From contig CAYZMS010000001.1 of the NCBI GenBank assembly GCA_964479625.1, positions 62,001 to 126,000 on the forward strand: a stretch of DNA of 64,000 nucleotides. Reading direction: 5' to 3'. Each line of letters starts with the position of its first letter. Position 1 is the first letter of the stretch. This DNA comes from CAYZMS01 sp964479625 (GTDB taxonomy: Bacteria; Bacteroidota; Bacteroidia; Chitinophagales; Saprospiraceae). The notes under the pieces are model-generated. The model saw nothing but the letters and a program-made list of their open reading frames with translations, did no database searches and was not told the DNA's origin. This document shows, in pieces, positions 25,744-33,974 of this stretch. Made by a program: the position numbers and the translations under genes.

Positions 25744-27734
25744 CAATGATCCGGAAAATACTGATCGCCAACCGTGGAGAGATCGCCCGCCGCATTCAAC
25801 GAAGTTGTCGAAAAATGGGTATTGGCGTTGTGGCTGTTTATTCCGAAGCCGATGCCGGGGCGCCTTTCGTCAAAGAGGCAGAGGAGGCTGTCTGCATAGG
25901 GGGAGCTGCTGCAGTTGACTCCTATCTGAACATTGACAAACTGATCCGGGCGGCTCGTCAAACAAAGGCGGATGCCATACATCCCGGTTATGGGTTTTTG
26001 GCAGAAAGGGCTGAGTTTGCCATACGGGTAAGGGAGGCGGGATTGATCTGGATCGGCCCTCACCCAGAGGCCATAGAGGCTATGGGATCAAAATCCAGGG
26101 CTAAGGCGATAATGGAGGAGGCTGGCGTCCCGGTTATCCCAGGGTACAGCGGAAAGGATCAAAGTGTAGATCGCCTCAGGTCAGAAGCGCTGAAAATCGG
26201 ATTCCCGGTTTTGCTAAAGGCGGTTGCCGGAGGAGGGGGGAAGGGTATGCGAATTGTCGAAAGGGAGGCCGACCTGGAAAACGCGATCCAAAGTGCTCGA
26301 AGGGAAGCGGATAGTGCTTTTGGCGATGCCAATTTGCTGATCGAAAAATTCTTCCCGAATGCCCGTCATGTTGAGTTCCAGATCTTCGGAGATCAGCATG
26401 GTAAGGTGATCCACCTGATGGAAAGAGAATGCAGCATTCAACGCCGGTACCAAAAAATCCTGGAAGAAAGCCCTTCCCCGGTCCTTAGCGCCACTTTGCG
26501 CAATACCATGGGAGCAGCAGCCGTAGAAGCGGCACGGGCAATTGGTTATGACAATGCAGGTACCATAGAATTTATTTATACCGATGGAGGTGTATTCTAT
26601 TTTCTGGAGGTAAACACCCGTCTTCAGGTTGAACATCCCGTAACGGAGGCAATAACGGGCCTTGATCTGGTGCAATGGCAGATCGAAATAGCGGAAGGTA
26701 AGCCCTTGCCACTGGAGCAGCAGGAGGTTAAGGCTAATGGCTATGCCCTGGAGTGTCGATTGTATGCCGAGGATCCTGAAGAGAATTATTTGCCGGCGAC
26801 TGGGGAAATTTTGCAATGGAAAGTACCTGATATGGAAGGCTTGCGGGTTGACAGTGGGGTGGAAACCGGTTCGATCATTTCCATCCACTACGATCCCATG
26901 ATCGCTAAGTTGATCGTTCAGGCCTCTGAACGGGAAACAGCCTTCCGCCGGATGACTTATGTGCTCCGGCATTTGCAGTGCTTGGGAATCGTCACTAACC
27001 AGGCTTTTTTATTGTCCTTACTGCAGCGGGAAGAGGTGCTGCTTGGCCAGTATTCCACCCGTTTCCTGGAAAAAGAAAAGTTCACTCCTTCCAAACCGGG
27101 TTTTGATTCGATAGGGATCAGTCTGGTGGCGCTTACTTTATTCCGGATGGAAAAAAGCCTGAGGAACCGACAAGTATTAAAAGGCTTGCCTCCTGGGTGG
27201 CGCAATAACCCTTACCAGCCCCAGGAAGTATCCTATCAGATCGGGGAGGAGGTGTATTCCCCTATGTATACCTTTCGAAAAGATCAAATGGAGGGTCGTT
27301 TGGGTAAAGTTCCGTTCAAGGCAAAAATGCTTTGGAAAACAGCAGACAGTATTCGCGTACAATTTAATGAACGGCAATCTACTATACAACTGGTGGGAAG
27401 GGAAGCAGACTGGTATCTTCACAGTCCGACCTATGGAAGCTATAAGGTGAGCCTATTACCGCGTTTCCCGAAGGTTGATAAAGAAAAGATGCCCGGTGGG
27501 TACCTTGCTCCTATGCCTGGCTCCGTGGTAGAGGTATGGGTGGAACCAGGAGCGCTAGTGGAGGAAGGAGCCAAACTGGTTACCCTTTCTTCCATGAAAA
27601 TGGAAAATACCCTGGTAGCCGATGAGGCTGGAAAGGTAAAAGCCGTATTTGTAACTACCGGAGACCAGGTGGAAGCCGAGACCGTCCTTTTGCAGATCCA
27701 ATCGGAAGAACCTAATGAAAATCCCAAAGCATGA
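25740..27734 (+). CDS. Acyl-CoA carboxylase alpha subunit (biotin carboxylase + biotin carrier)
   Basis: A 664-residue subunit: biotin carboxylase N domain (RKILIANRGEIARRI), ATP-grasp (KAVAGGGGKGMRIV, EFIYTDGGVFYFLEVNTRLQVEHPVTE), a middle domain and a C-terminal biotinyl carrier domain with the modified lysine K620 in S-S-M-K-M-E-N. All catalytic motifs are complete. This architecture is shared by methylcrotonyl-, geranyl- and propionyl-CoA carboxylases. It begins with ATGA overlapping the stop of the monooxygenase gene and ends with ATGA overlapping the hydratase gene, strong evidence of one transcription and translation unit. Confidence 0.94.
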   Translation: MTMIRKILIANRGEIARRIQRSCRKMGIGVVAVYSEADAGAPFVKEAEEAVCIGGAAAVDSYLNIDKLIRAARQTKADAIHPGYGFLAERAEFAIRVREAGLIWIGPHPEAIEAMGSKSRAKAIMEEAGVPVIPGYSGKDQSVDRLRSEALKIGFPVLLKAVAGGGGKGMRIVEREADLENAIQSARREADSAFGDANLLIEKFFPNARHVEFQIFGDQHGKVIHLMERECSIQRRYQKILEESPSPVLSATLRNTMGAAAVEAARAIGYDNAGTIEFIYTDGGVFYFLEVNTRLQVEHPVTEAITGLDLVQWQIEIAEGKPLPLEQQEVKANGYALECRLYAEDPEENYLPATGEILQWKVPDMEGLRVDSGVETGSIISIHYDPMIAKLIVQASERETAFRRMTYVLRHLQCLGIVTNQAFLLSLLQREEVLLGQYSTRFLEKEKFTPSKPGFDSIGISLVALTLFRMEKSLRNRQVLKGLPPGWRNNPYQPQEVSYQIGEEVYSPMYTFRKDQMEGRLGKVPFKAKMLWKTADSIRVQFNERQSTIQLVGREADWYLHSPTYGSYKVSLLPRFPKVDKEKMPGGYLAPMPGSVVEVWVEPGALVEEGAKLVTLSSMKMENTLVADEAGKVKAVFVTTGDQVEAETVLLQIQSEEPNENPKA

Positions 27735-28555
27735 ATTATTCCTTAGAACAGGTCCAGGAAATCCCAAGCCATACTTTTGCCTTTCTCGAAATAGAGGAGG
27801 TTGACCGGGTGTTAACCATTCGATTGAATCGACCGGAGAAAAAAAATGCCCTGCACCCGATTATGGTCAATGAATTGGCCTTTGCACTTCGTTATGCGCG
27901 CTATGCTGAATCGGTCTGGCTGGTCGTGCTGGAAGCAAAAGGAGATGTTTTTTGTTCGGGTGCTGACTTAAAGGCATTTGCTGAAGAAAGGCAGTCTACG
28001 AACTCCACTATCCCTGCACCAAAGGGTGAGGTGCTCATCGGTGAATTGTTCCACCAACTGTATAAACCCAGTATTGCCAAAGTCCAGGGCGATGTATATG
28101 CGGGAGGGTTTTTACTGTTGGCAGGTTGCAACTTTGTAGTCGCACGGAATGATATAAAACTGGGGCTGCCAGAAGTGAAAAGAGGGTTGTTCCCCTTCCA
28201 GGTTTTGGCCAGCTTATGTGAAGTGATGCCTCCTCGAAAGGTGCTGAACTGGTGTATCCGGGGACATAATCTGGAGGTAGAACGCGCTCATGAATGGGGC
28301 TTGATCACTCATCCTACTATCGAAGAGGAAGTAGAAAAGGTCACCAAACGATTGATCGAAGACATAAAATCGAATTCCCCTACTGCAATCCATATGGGGT
28401 TAAAGGCTTTCGATCATCTGCGGAAGCATCCGGATGAAAATAAGCACAAGTACTTACGAGGCATGCTGATGCAAACGCTACAGAAAAAGGATGCCCGGGA
28501 AGGGATCACCGCGTATAAAGAAAAACGAGTACCCAGATGGGAATTGGATTTATAA
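27731..28555 (+). CDS. Enoyl-CoA hydratase/isomerase (crotonase) family protein
   Basis: A 274-residue crotonase-fold protein with the CoA-binding oxyanion segments FCSGADLKAF and YAGGFLLLAGCN, and LGLPEVKRGLFPFQV. Of the two acidic residues used by classical hydratases, the second is present (the Glu of LGLPEV), but at the first (the E of GGGCELA in rat hydratase) this protein has a leucine. The same pattern occurs, as far as I recall, in crotonases next to acyl-CoA carboxylases. In a Liu/Atu-like scheme it would hydrate the glutaconyl-type CoA made by the carboxylase, or act as an isomerase. It overlaps the alpha subunit by 4 bp. Confidence 0.88.
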   Translation: MNYSLEQVQEIPSHTFAFLEIEEVDRVLTIRLNRPEKKNALHPIMVNELAFALRYARYAESVWLVVLEAKGDVFCSGADLKAFAEERQSTNSTIPAPKGEVLIGELFHQLYKPSIAKVQGDVYAGGFLLLAGCNFVVARNDIKLGLPEVKRGLFPFQVLASLCEVMPPRKVLNWCIRGHNLEVERAHEWGLITHPTIEEEVEKVTKRLIEDIKSNSPTAIHMGLKAFDHLRKHPDENKHKYLRGMLMQTLQKKDAREGITAYKEKRVPRWELDL

Positions 28556-28601
28556 AACAGCTTAGAAAAGCGTTTGAAGCGCTGGTCAAAATTTAAAATA
28601 C

Positions 28602-29471
28602 ATGAAATCCATTGTTACTGCCGCCCTTACAGGGGTCCTTGCTACCCGAAGCCAGTCTCCGAATATTCCCTACACCCCTGAAGAAATTGCGGAGGAAGGG
28701 CGACGAGCTGTAGAGGCCGGTGCGTCAATTTTGCATATCCACGCGCGCCAGGATAATGGCATGCCTGCCTTTGATGTGGAAACCTACTCCCGAATTGATA
28801 AAGTGGTAAAAGATAAATGCCCGGGGGTGATTATCAACTATTCGACAGGGGCGATTGGCATTTCCAATGAAGAACGTATTCACCATATCGATGCGTTGAA
28901 ACCCGATATGGCCGCCCTGAATATGGGATCGATGAACTATGCCATTTATTCGAAAAAAGCCAAATCCTTTTATCACGATCATATCTTTGCCAATCCGTTC
29001 AGGGATATCTGTTTTTTTCTGGAAAGGATGAAATCGGCAGGGACCCGACCGGAAATGGAGTGTTTCGATACGGGGCACATCAATAATGCCCATCCCCTGA
29101 TTGACATGGGGTTGTTGGAGGCCCCCTTCCAGTTTAGTCTGATCATGGGAGTCCTGGGGGGCATCCCAGCGACTACGGAAAACTTGCTGCACCAGGTCAG
29201 GCAATTGCCGCGGGCTGCACATTGGCAGGTGATCGGGATCGGTCGAAAACAATGGCGAATGGTCGCCGCTGCCGCAAGCATGGGCGGTAATATCCGGGTA
29301 GGCTTGGAAGATAATCTCTATTTACCGGATGGGTCCTTATCACCCTCTAATGGGGCAAGTGTTGCCGAGGCGGTAAAGTTGATCCGGATGATCGGCCAGG
29401 AGCCGGCTTCCATAGGGGAAGCCCGGGAGATATTGGGTCTGATGAAAACAAAGTCTGCTACGTCTCAATAA
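28602..29471 (+). CDS. Beta-keto acid cleavage enzyme (BKACE, DUF849/Kce family)
   Basis: A 289-residue zinc-dependent TIM-barrel enzyme of the 3-keto-5-aminohexanoate cleavage family. These enzymes condense a beta-keto acid with acetyl-CoA to give acetoacetate and a shortened acyl-CoA. Metal and active-site motifs are visible: H45-x-H47 (ILHIHARQDNG), the MECFDTGHI segment and the C-terminal GLEDNLYL with its Glu. The side-chain pocket that decides the keto acid is variable in the family, so the substrate is open; dehydrocarnitine, 3-keto-5-aminohexanoate and fatty beta-keto acids are known ones. It lies in the carboxylase operon, 46 bp after the crotonase and 8 bp before a thiolase. Confidence 0.93.
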   Translation: MKSIVTAALTGVLATRSQSPNIPYTPEEIAEEGRRAVEAGASILHIHARQDNGMPAFDVETYSRIDKVVKDKCPGVIINYSTGAIGISNEERIHHIDALKPDMAALNMGSMNYAIYSKKAKSFYHDHIFANPFRDICFFLERMKSAGTRPEMECFDTGHINNAHPLIDMGLLEAPFQFSLIMGVLGGIPATTENLLHQVRQLPRAAHWQVIGIGRKQWRMVAAAASMGGNIRVGLEDNLYLPDGSLSPSNGASVAEAVKLIRMIGQEPASIGEAREILGLMKTKSATSQ

Positions 29472-29479
29472 ATAAAAAT

Positions 29480-30685
29480 ATGGAAGCATATATCTACGAC
29501 GCCCTGCGCACGGTGCGGGGCAAAGGCAACAAAAAAGGTGCGCTGATGGGGGTCACGCCTACTCAATTGACCGTTAACCTGCTGGACACCTTAAAGGAAA
29601 GATATCAGTTGGATACTACTCAGGTGGAAGACCTCATCCTGGGCTGTGTCACGCAGGTGATGGATCAGGGGGCCAATGTTGCAAAGACAGCAGCCCAGCA
29701 GTCGGGCTATGGGGATCACCTCTGCGGAGTAACCCTTAATCGATTTTGTGGTAGCGGTCTGGAGGCAGTGAACCAGGCTGCCGCTTATGTAAAGGCAGGA
29801 TTCAAAGACCTGGTCCTCGCTGGTGGGGTTGAATCCATGTCCAGAGTGAAAATGGGTTCTGATGGGGGCGCAATGGCTATGGACCCCTCCGTTGCTTTGC
29901 CGGGGCACTTTGTGCCACAGGGGATTTCAGCAGACCTGATAGCCAGTAAATACGGTTATAGTCGTTCGGATGCCGACCAGTTTGCGGTCATTTCACAACA
30001 ACGTGCCGCCAAAGCCGAGCAAGCTGGCTACTTTAATTGCTCTCGTATTCCGGTTAAAGATATTAATGGCTTCACCATTTTGGATCGGGATGAAAATATT
30101 CGGCCGGGCACAACGCCCGAAACCCTGGCCAGCCTGGAGCCCAGTTTTTCCATGATCGGAGCTATGGGAGGGTTTGATGCCGTTGCTATCGACCGTTACC
30201 CAGAGGTAGAAACTATTGATCATGTTCATCATGCCGGCAACTCCAGTGCTATTGTAGATGGTGCTGCCCTGGCCCTGATAGGTAGTAAGGCGATCGGTGA
30301 AAAACTGGATCTTAAAGCGCGTGCCCGTATTCGGTCGGTTGCAGTTTGGGGTACCGACCCTACTATTATGTTGGTAGGCCCGGCCCCGGCCAGCAGGATT
30401 GCATTACAAAAAGCAGGAATGGAGAAAACGGATATTGATCTTTTTGAGGTCAATGAAGCATTTGCAGCCGTCCCCCTGCGCTTCATGGATGACCTGGGGG
30501 TTCCCCACGATAAGGTGAATGTGAATGGAGGAGCTATAGCTATGGGGCATCCTCTGGGGGCTACCGGCTGTATGTTGCTCGGCACCTTACTGGACGAACT
30601 TGAACGCCGCGATCTTGCCACTGGCCTGGTTACCCTTTGCATCGGTGGTGGTATGGGTATTGCCACCATTCTGGAGCGGGTGTAA
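29480..30685 (+). CDS. Acetyl-CoA acyltransferase (thiolase)
   Basis: A 401-residue degradative-type thiolase that cleaves 3-ketoacyl-CoA, including acetoacetyl-CoA, with CoA. Catalytic residues are in place: nucleophile C90 (RFCGSGLEA), the His of GGAIAMGHPLGATGC and the C-terminal Cys of CIGGGMG. Length is normal for trifunctional-complex-type (FadA/FadI) thiolases. It starts 8 bp after the BKACE gene and lies 80 bp before the FadB/FadJ-like gene, so it may pair with both: acting on beta-oxidation products and on acetoacetyl-CoA made from BKACE-derived acetoacetate. Confidence 0.93.
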   Translation: MEAYIYDALRTVRGKGNKKGALMGVTPTQLTVNLLDTLKERYQLDTTQVEDLILGCVTQVMDQGANVAKTAAQQSGYGDHLCGVTLNRFCGSGLEAVNQAAAYVKAGFKDLVLAGGVESMSRVKMGSDGGAMAMDPSVALPGHFVPQGISADLIASKYGYSRSDADQFAVISQQRAAKAEQAGYFNCSRIPVKDINGFTILDRDENIRPGTTPETLASLEPSFSMIGAMGGFDAVAIDRYPEVETIDHVHHAGNSSAIVDGAALALIGSKAIGEKLDLKARARIRSVAVWGTDPTIMLVGPAPASRIALQKAGMEKTDIDLFEVNEAFAAVPLRFMDDLGVPHDKVNVNGGAIAMGHPLGATGCMLLGTLLDELERRDLATGLVTLCIGGGMGIATILERV

Positions 30686-30765
30686 AGGCTAGATAAGCCT
30701 AATTCGATCCAGAAGCCAAAGGAGTGCCGCGAACATTTATCTTCTAAACTTTTCATCTTATCAAT

Positions 30766-32913
30766 ATGGATATTGCTGTTTCAAACGTATTATCAACCAG
30801 GATAGAGGAGGGTATCGCTCACCTTACCATTGATATGCAAGAAGCCCCGACCAATCTTTTCAGTATGGATTTTGTCCAGGCTTATGTACAAACCGCCAGA
30901 ATGCTCGTGGAAAAGCCCGAGGTCAATGGGGTGGTGGTTTCTTCTGCCCGAAAGGACTTCATGGCTGGAGCTGACTTGAAATTCATTAGCAACCCGCCGG
31001 AAGATCGGAAAAAGTTGTTCGGGGACCTGCTCGAAATGCACCGGCAATTCAGGGAGTTGGAAAAAGCAGGGAAACCTTTTGTTGCAGCCATTAACGGTAA
31101 TGCTCTTGGCGGAGGCTACGAACTGGCCCTGACCTGTCACTATCGGATAGCCCTTAATGATCCAAAGATCAGGATCGGGTTGCCCGAGGTAAACCTTGGT
31201 CTGTTTCCCGGCGGAGGGGGAACACAACGACTAACTTACCTGATCGGGCTTCAAAATGCCATGACCATCATCTTGCAGGGGCAACAATTGAGCCCCCAGA
31301 ATGCTCTTAAACAAGGCTTGATAGATCAATTGGCAGACCGTCCGGAAGAATTGATACAGGCGTCGGTGGATTGGATAAACCAAAACAGGAAGGCAATACA
31401 GCCCTGGGATGATCGCAAGCACAAAATACCGGGTGGCGGCCTTATGTCTCCTAACGGGGCGCAGATCATGATCGGGACCATTGGTAATGTTCGAAAAAAA
31501 ACCCACGGAAATTACCCGGGGGCGCAATACGCCCTGGCAGCAATCCATGATGGTATCCAATTACCCATAGACCGGGGGCTCGAAGTAGAGGCGCGGTACT
31601 TTATCAAGGCTTTTTATTCGAAAGAAGCACAAAACCTCATTCGGACTGGATTCTTCACGATGAATGAAGCCAAAAAAGGCAAGGCAAAACCAAAAGGCTA
31701 TGATGATTACAAAGTCGAAAGGTTGGGCATATTGGGAGCCGGGATGATGGGGGCTGGCATCGCCTATGTGTCTGCAAGGGCTGGTATGCAGGTCGTTTTA
31801 AAGGATGTATCCGAAGAGACTGCCCAAAACGGAAAACAGTACGCTGAGCAATTGCTGAAAAAGCGGGTTCAAAAGGGAAAGATGGATGAAAACAGTATGC
31901 AGTCTTTTCTAAGCAGGATAAAGCCGACAACAGATCCGACAGCACTTGCTGGTTGCGATCTGGTGATCGAAGCCGTTTTCGAGAATCCCCAATTAAAAGC
32001 CAGGGTTACAAGGGAAACGGAAGCGGTTCTGGAGGAAGATAAAATTTTTGCTTCCAATACTTCGACCCTGCCCATAACCCGCCTGGCCCAGGCTTCAAAG
32101 CGCCCTGAACACTTCATTGGCATTCACTTTTTCTCACCGGTTGAGAAAATGCCCCTGGTAGAAATCATTGTTGGAGAAAAGACATCAGATCGAACCATTG
32201 CTGCAGCCATCGATTACGTAACCCATATCGGGAAGGTCCCTATTGTGGTGAATGACAGTCAGGGCTTTTTCACGTCTCGGGTATTTGGAACCTTTACAGG
32301 AGAAGGTGCCCTTTTGCTGGAAGAAGGCGTGCCTGCTGCTATGATCGAGAACGTAGCTAAAAAAGCAGGAATGCCCGTAGGCCCGTTGGCCGTAACGGAT
32401 GAGGTTAGCCTTAGCCTGGCCGTACATGTCATGGACAATATGCCTGAAAAGCCGGAAAACACCCAGAGGATATATGAATTGTATAAGAAAATGATCGAAG
32501 AGTACGGTCGAACAGGGAAAAAAGCAGGTAAAGGTTTTTACGACTACCCTGAAGGCGGTAAAAAACAACTTTGGAAAGAGCTCGAAAACCTGTTCCCGGC
32601 TGATCCTGAAACCTTGGATCAGGGTATGGTCGGTAAGCGTTTATTGCACATTATGGCCCTGGAAAGTTATCGCTGTCTCGAAGAAGGCGTTTTGCGGTCA
32701 ACCTCAGATGGCGACCTGGGATCTCTCCTGGGCTTTGGGTTCCCGCCTTACACCGGGGGCGTATTTTCCTACATCGATTATATAGGCTTGCCCAACTTTG
32801 TAGCGGAATGCGACGATTTTGCCAAACGCTTCGGACCGCGTTTTTTAGTGCCGGACTCCCTTCGGAATAGAGCTGAAAAGAGCATCCCCTTTTATTCAAA
32901 ACCGAATGGATGA
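30766..32913 (+). CDS. FadB/FadJ-type enoyl-CoA hydratase / 3-hydroxyacyl-CoA dehydrogenase
   Basis: A 715-residue bifunctional beta-oxidation enzyme. The N-terminal crotonase domain (about 1-290) keeps both hydratase acids (GGGYELALTCH and IGLPEVNLGLFPGGGGTQRL). The NAD-binding 3-hydroxyacyl-CoA dehydrogenase domain (about 325-510) has the Rossmann motif GILGAGMMGAGIA, FIGIHFFSPVEKMPLVEI and GFFTSRVFGTF, followed by two C-terminal helical domains. Length matches FadJ. Together with the thiolase it gives a complete two-protein beta-oxidation cycle apart from the acyl-CoA dehydrogenase, which is not in this block. Its last codons overlap the racemase-like gene by 4 bp. Confidence 0.94.
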   Translation: MDIAVSNVLSTRIEEGIAHLTIDMQEAPTNLFSMDFVQAYVQTARMLVEKPEVNGVVVSSARKDFMAGADLKFISNPPEDRKKLFGDLLEMHRQFRELEKAGKPFVAAINGNALGGGYELALTCHYRIALNDPKIRIGLPEVNLGLFPGGGGTQRLTYLIGLQNAMTIILQGQQLSPQNALKQGLIDQLADRPEELIQASVDWINQNRKAIQPWDDRKHKIPGGGLMSPNGAQIMIGTIGNVRKKTHGNYPGAQYALAAIHDGIQLPIDRGLEVEARYFIKAFYSKEAQNLIRTGFFTMNEAKKGKAKPKGYDDYKVERLGILGAGMMGAGIAYVSARAGMQVVLKDVSEETAQNGKQYAEQLLKKRVQKGKMDENSMQSFLSRIKPTTDPTALAGCDLVIEAVFENPQLKARVTRETEAVLEEDKIFASNTSTLPITRLAQASKRPEHFIGIHFFSPVEKMPLVEIIVGEKTSDRTIAAAIDYVTHIGKVPIVVNDSQGFFTSRVFGTFTGEGALLLEEGVPAAMIENVAKKAGMPVGPLAVTDEVSLSLAVHVMDNMPEKPENTQRIYELYKKMIEEYGRTGKKAGKGFYDYPEGGKKQLWKELENLFPADPETLDQGMVGKRLLHIMALESYRCLEEGVLRSTSDGDLGSLLGFGFPPYTGGVFSYIDYIGLPNFVAECDDFAKRFGPRFLVPDSLRNRAEKSIPFYSKPNG

Positions 32914-33908
32914 AGGTACTGGAAGGAATAGTAGTGCTCGATTTTTCACGTTTACTACCAGGCCCTTTAGCCACAAAGGTATTGATGGGCCTTGGAGCCC
33001 GGGTGATCCGCGTGGAACATCCGGAATATTCAGATATGGCCCGGAGCCAACCACCCTTCGAAAAAGGGGAAAGCACGCTGTTTCGAACACTCAATAGCGG
33101 AAAAGAAAGCCTGGTGCTGAATTACACCAGCCCAGAGGGTCGAGCTACCTTATTCGAATGGGTTGCTAAGGTGGATATAGTGGTCGAGCAATTTCGACCT
33201 GGTCGTATGTCGGAATGGGGCCTGGGCTATAGCGACCTTAAAGCCTACAAACCAGATTTGATCTATGCTTCCTTGTCAGGCTACGGCCAAACAGGGCCTT
33301 ATGCGCAGCAGGCAGGGCATGATCTGAATTACCTGGCTTATTCCGGGCTTTTAGACCTGAATCGGGATGCCAATGGCCGGCCTGTTATTCCTGCTGTTCA
33401 ACTGGCTGATATCGGAGGAGGGACCTACCCTCTGGTCCAAGCCATTTTGGCAGCTCTACTGCAGCGGGAGCGCAAGAGAAAGGGCGCATTTTTGGATGTC
33501 AGCATGTTGGATGGCGTAATGCCGATGTTGACCATTCCCCAGTCGCAGTTAGCTGGTGGGTGGGACCCCAAATCAGTACCCTTTCTTCAAGGCGGCTTGG
33601 TCAATTACAATCTTTATGAATGCGGGGATGGCCGCTGGGTGGCGCTTGGTGCATTGGAACTGAAGTTCTGGAATGCTTTTTGCGAGCTGGTCGATCGGCA
33701 GGAATGGAAACGGACGAACCAATTCGAATTAAGTATCGACCTTTTCCCAAAGGCAGAAGTAGACCGATTGTTTTTAAGCAGATCACAATCGGATTGGGTA
33801 AAATTGGCTGCGGGAAAGGACATCTGCCTTTCGCCCATTCAAACCTTGGAAGAGGCCTTGAATGATCCTCATCAACTCGAGCGGGCTAAGAACACCCAAA
33901 AGTGGTAA
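32910..33908 (+). CDS. CaiB/BaiF family protein, alpha-methylacyl-CoA racemase-like
   Basis: A 332-residue member of the family III CoA-transferase fold (DFSRLLPGPLATKVL at the start). The active-site pattern is that of alpha-methylacyl-CoA racemases: H137-D138 in AGHDLNYLAYSG and D167 in LADIGGG, a spacing of 30 residues as between H126 and D156 of the mycobacterial racemase. A CoA-transferase role would also use the aspartate, so transferase cannot be excluded. As a racemase it would convert (2R)- to (2S)-methylacyl-CoA so that isoprenoid-type chains can enter beta-oxidation. Slightly shorter than the 360-380 residues common in the family. Last gene of the block. Confidence 0.85.
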   Translation: MKVLEGIVVLDFSRLLPGPLATKVLMGLGARVIRVEHPEYSDMARSQPPFEKGESTLFRTLNSGKESLVLNYTSPEGRATLFEWVAKVDIVVEQFRPGRMSEWGLGYSDLKAYKPDLIYASLSGYGQTGPYAQQAGHDLNYLAYSGLLDLNRDANGRPVIPAVQLADIGGGTYPLVQAILAALLQRERKRKGAFLDVSMLDGVMPMLTIPQSQLAGGWDPKSVPFLQGGLVNYNLYECGDGRWVALGALELKFWNAFCELVDRQEWKRTNQFELSIDLFPKAEVDRLFLSRSQSDWVKLAAGKDICLSPIQTLEEALNDPHQLERAKNTQKW

Positions 33909-33974
33909 AGGATCTTTGGGATATATAAAAAAGAACTCTAAAACACAAGTAAGGCTTCTATTGTTCCCCTCCTC

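Noticed and set aside
22691..33908. Calling the operon a standard leucine (Liu) degradation cluster
   Set aside because: Isovaleryl-CoA dehydrogenase and HMG-CoA lyase are missing, while BKACE, monooxygenase and racemase-like genes are present, so the name would overstate the evidence.
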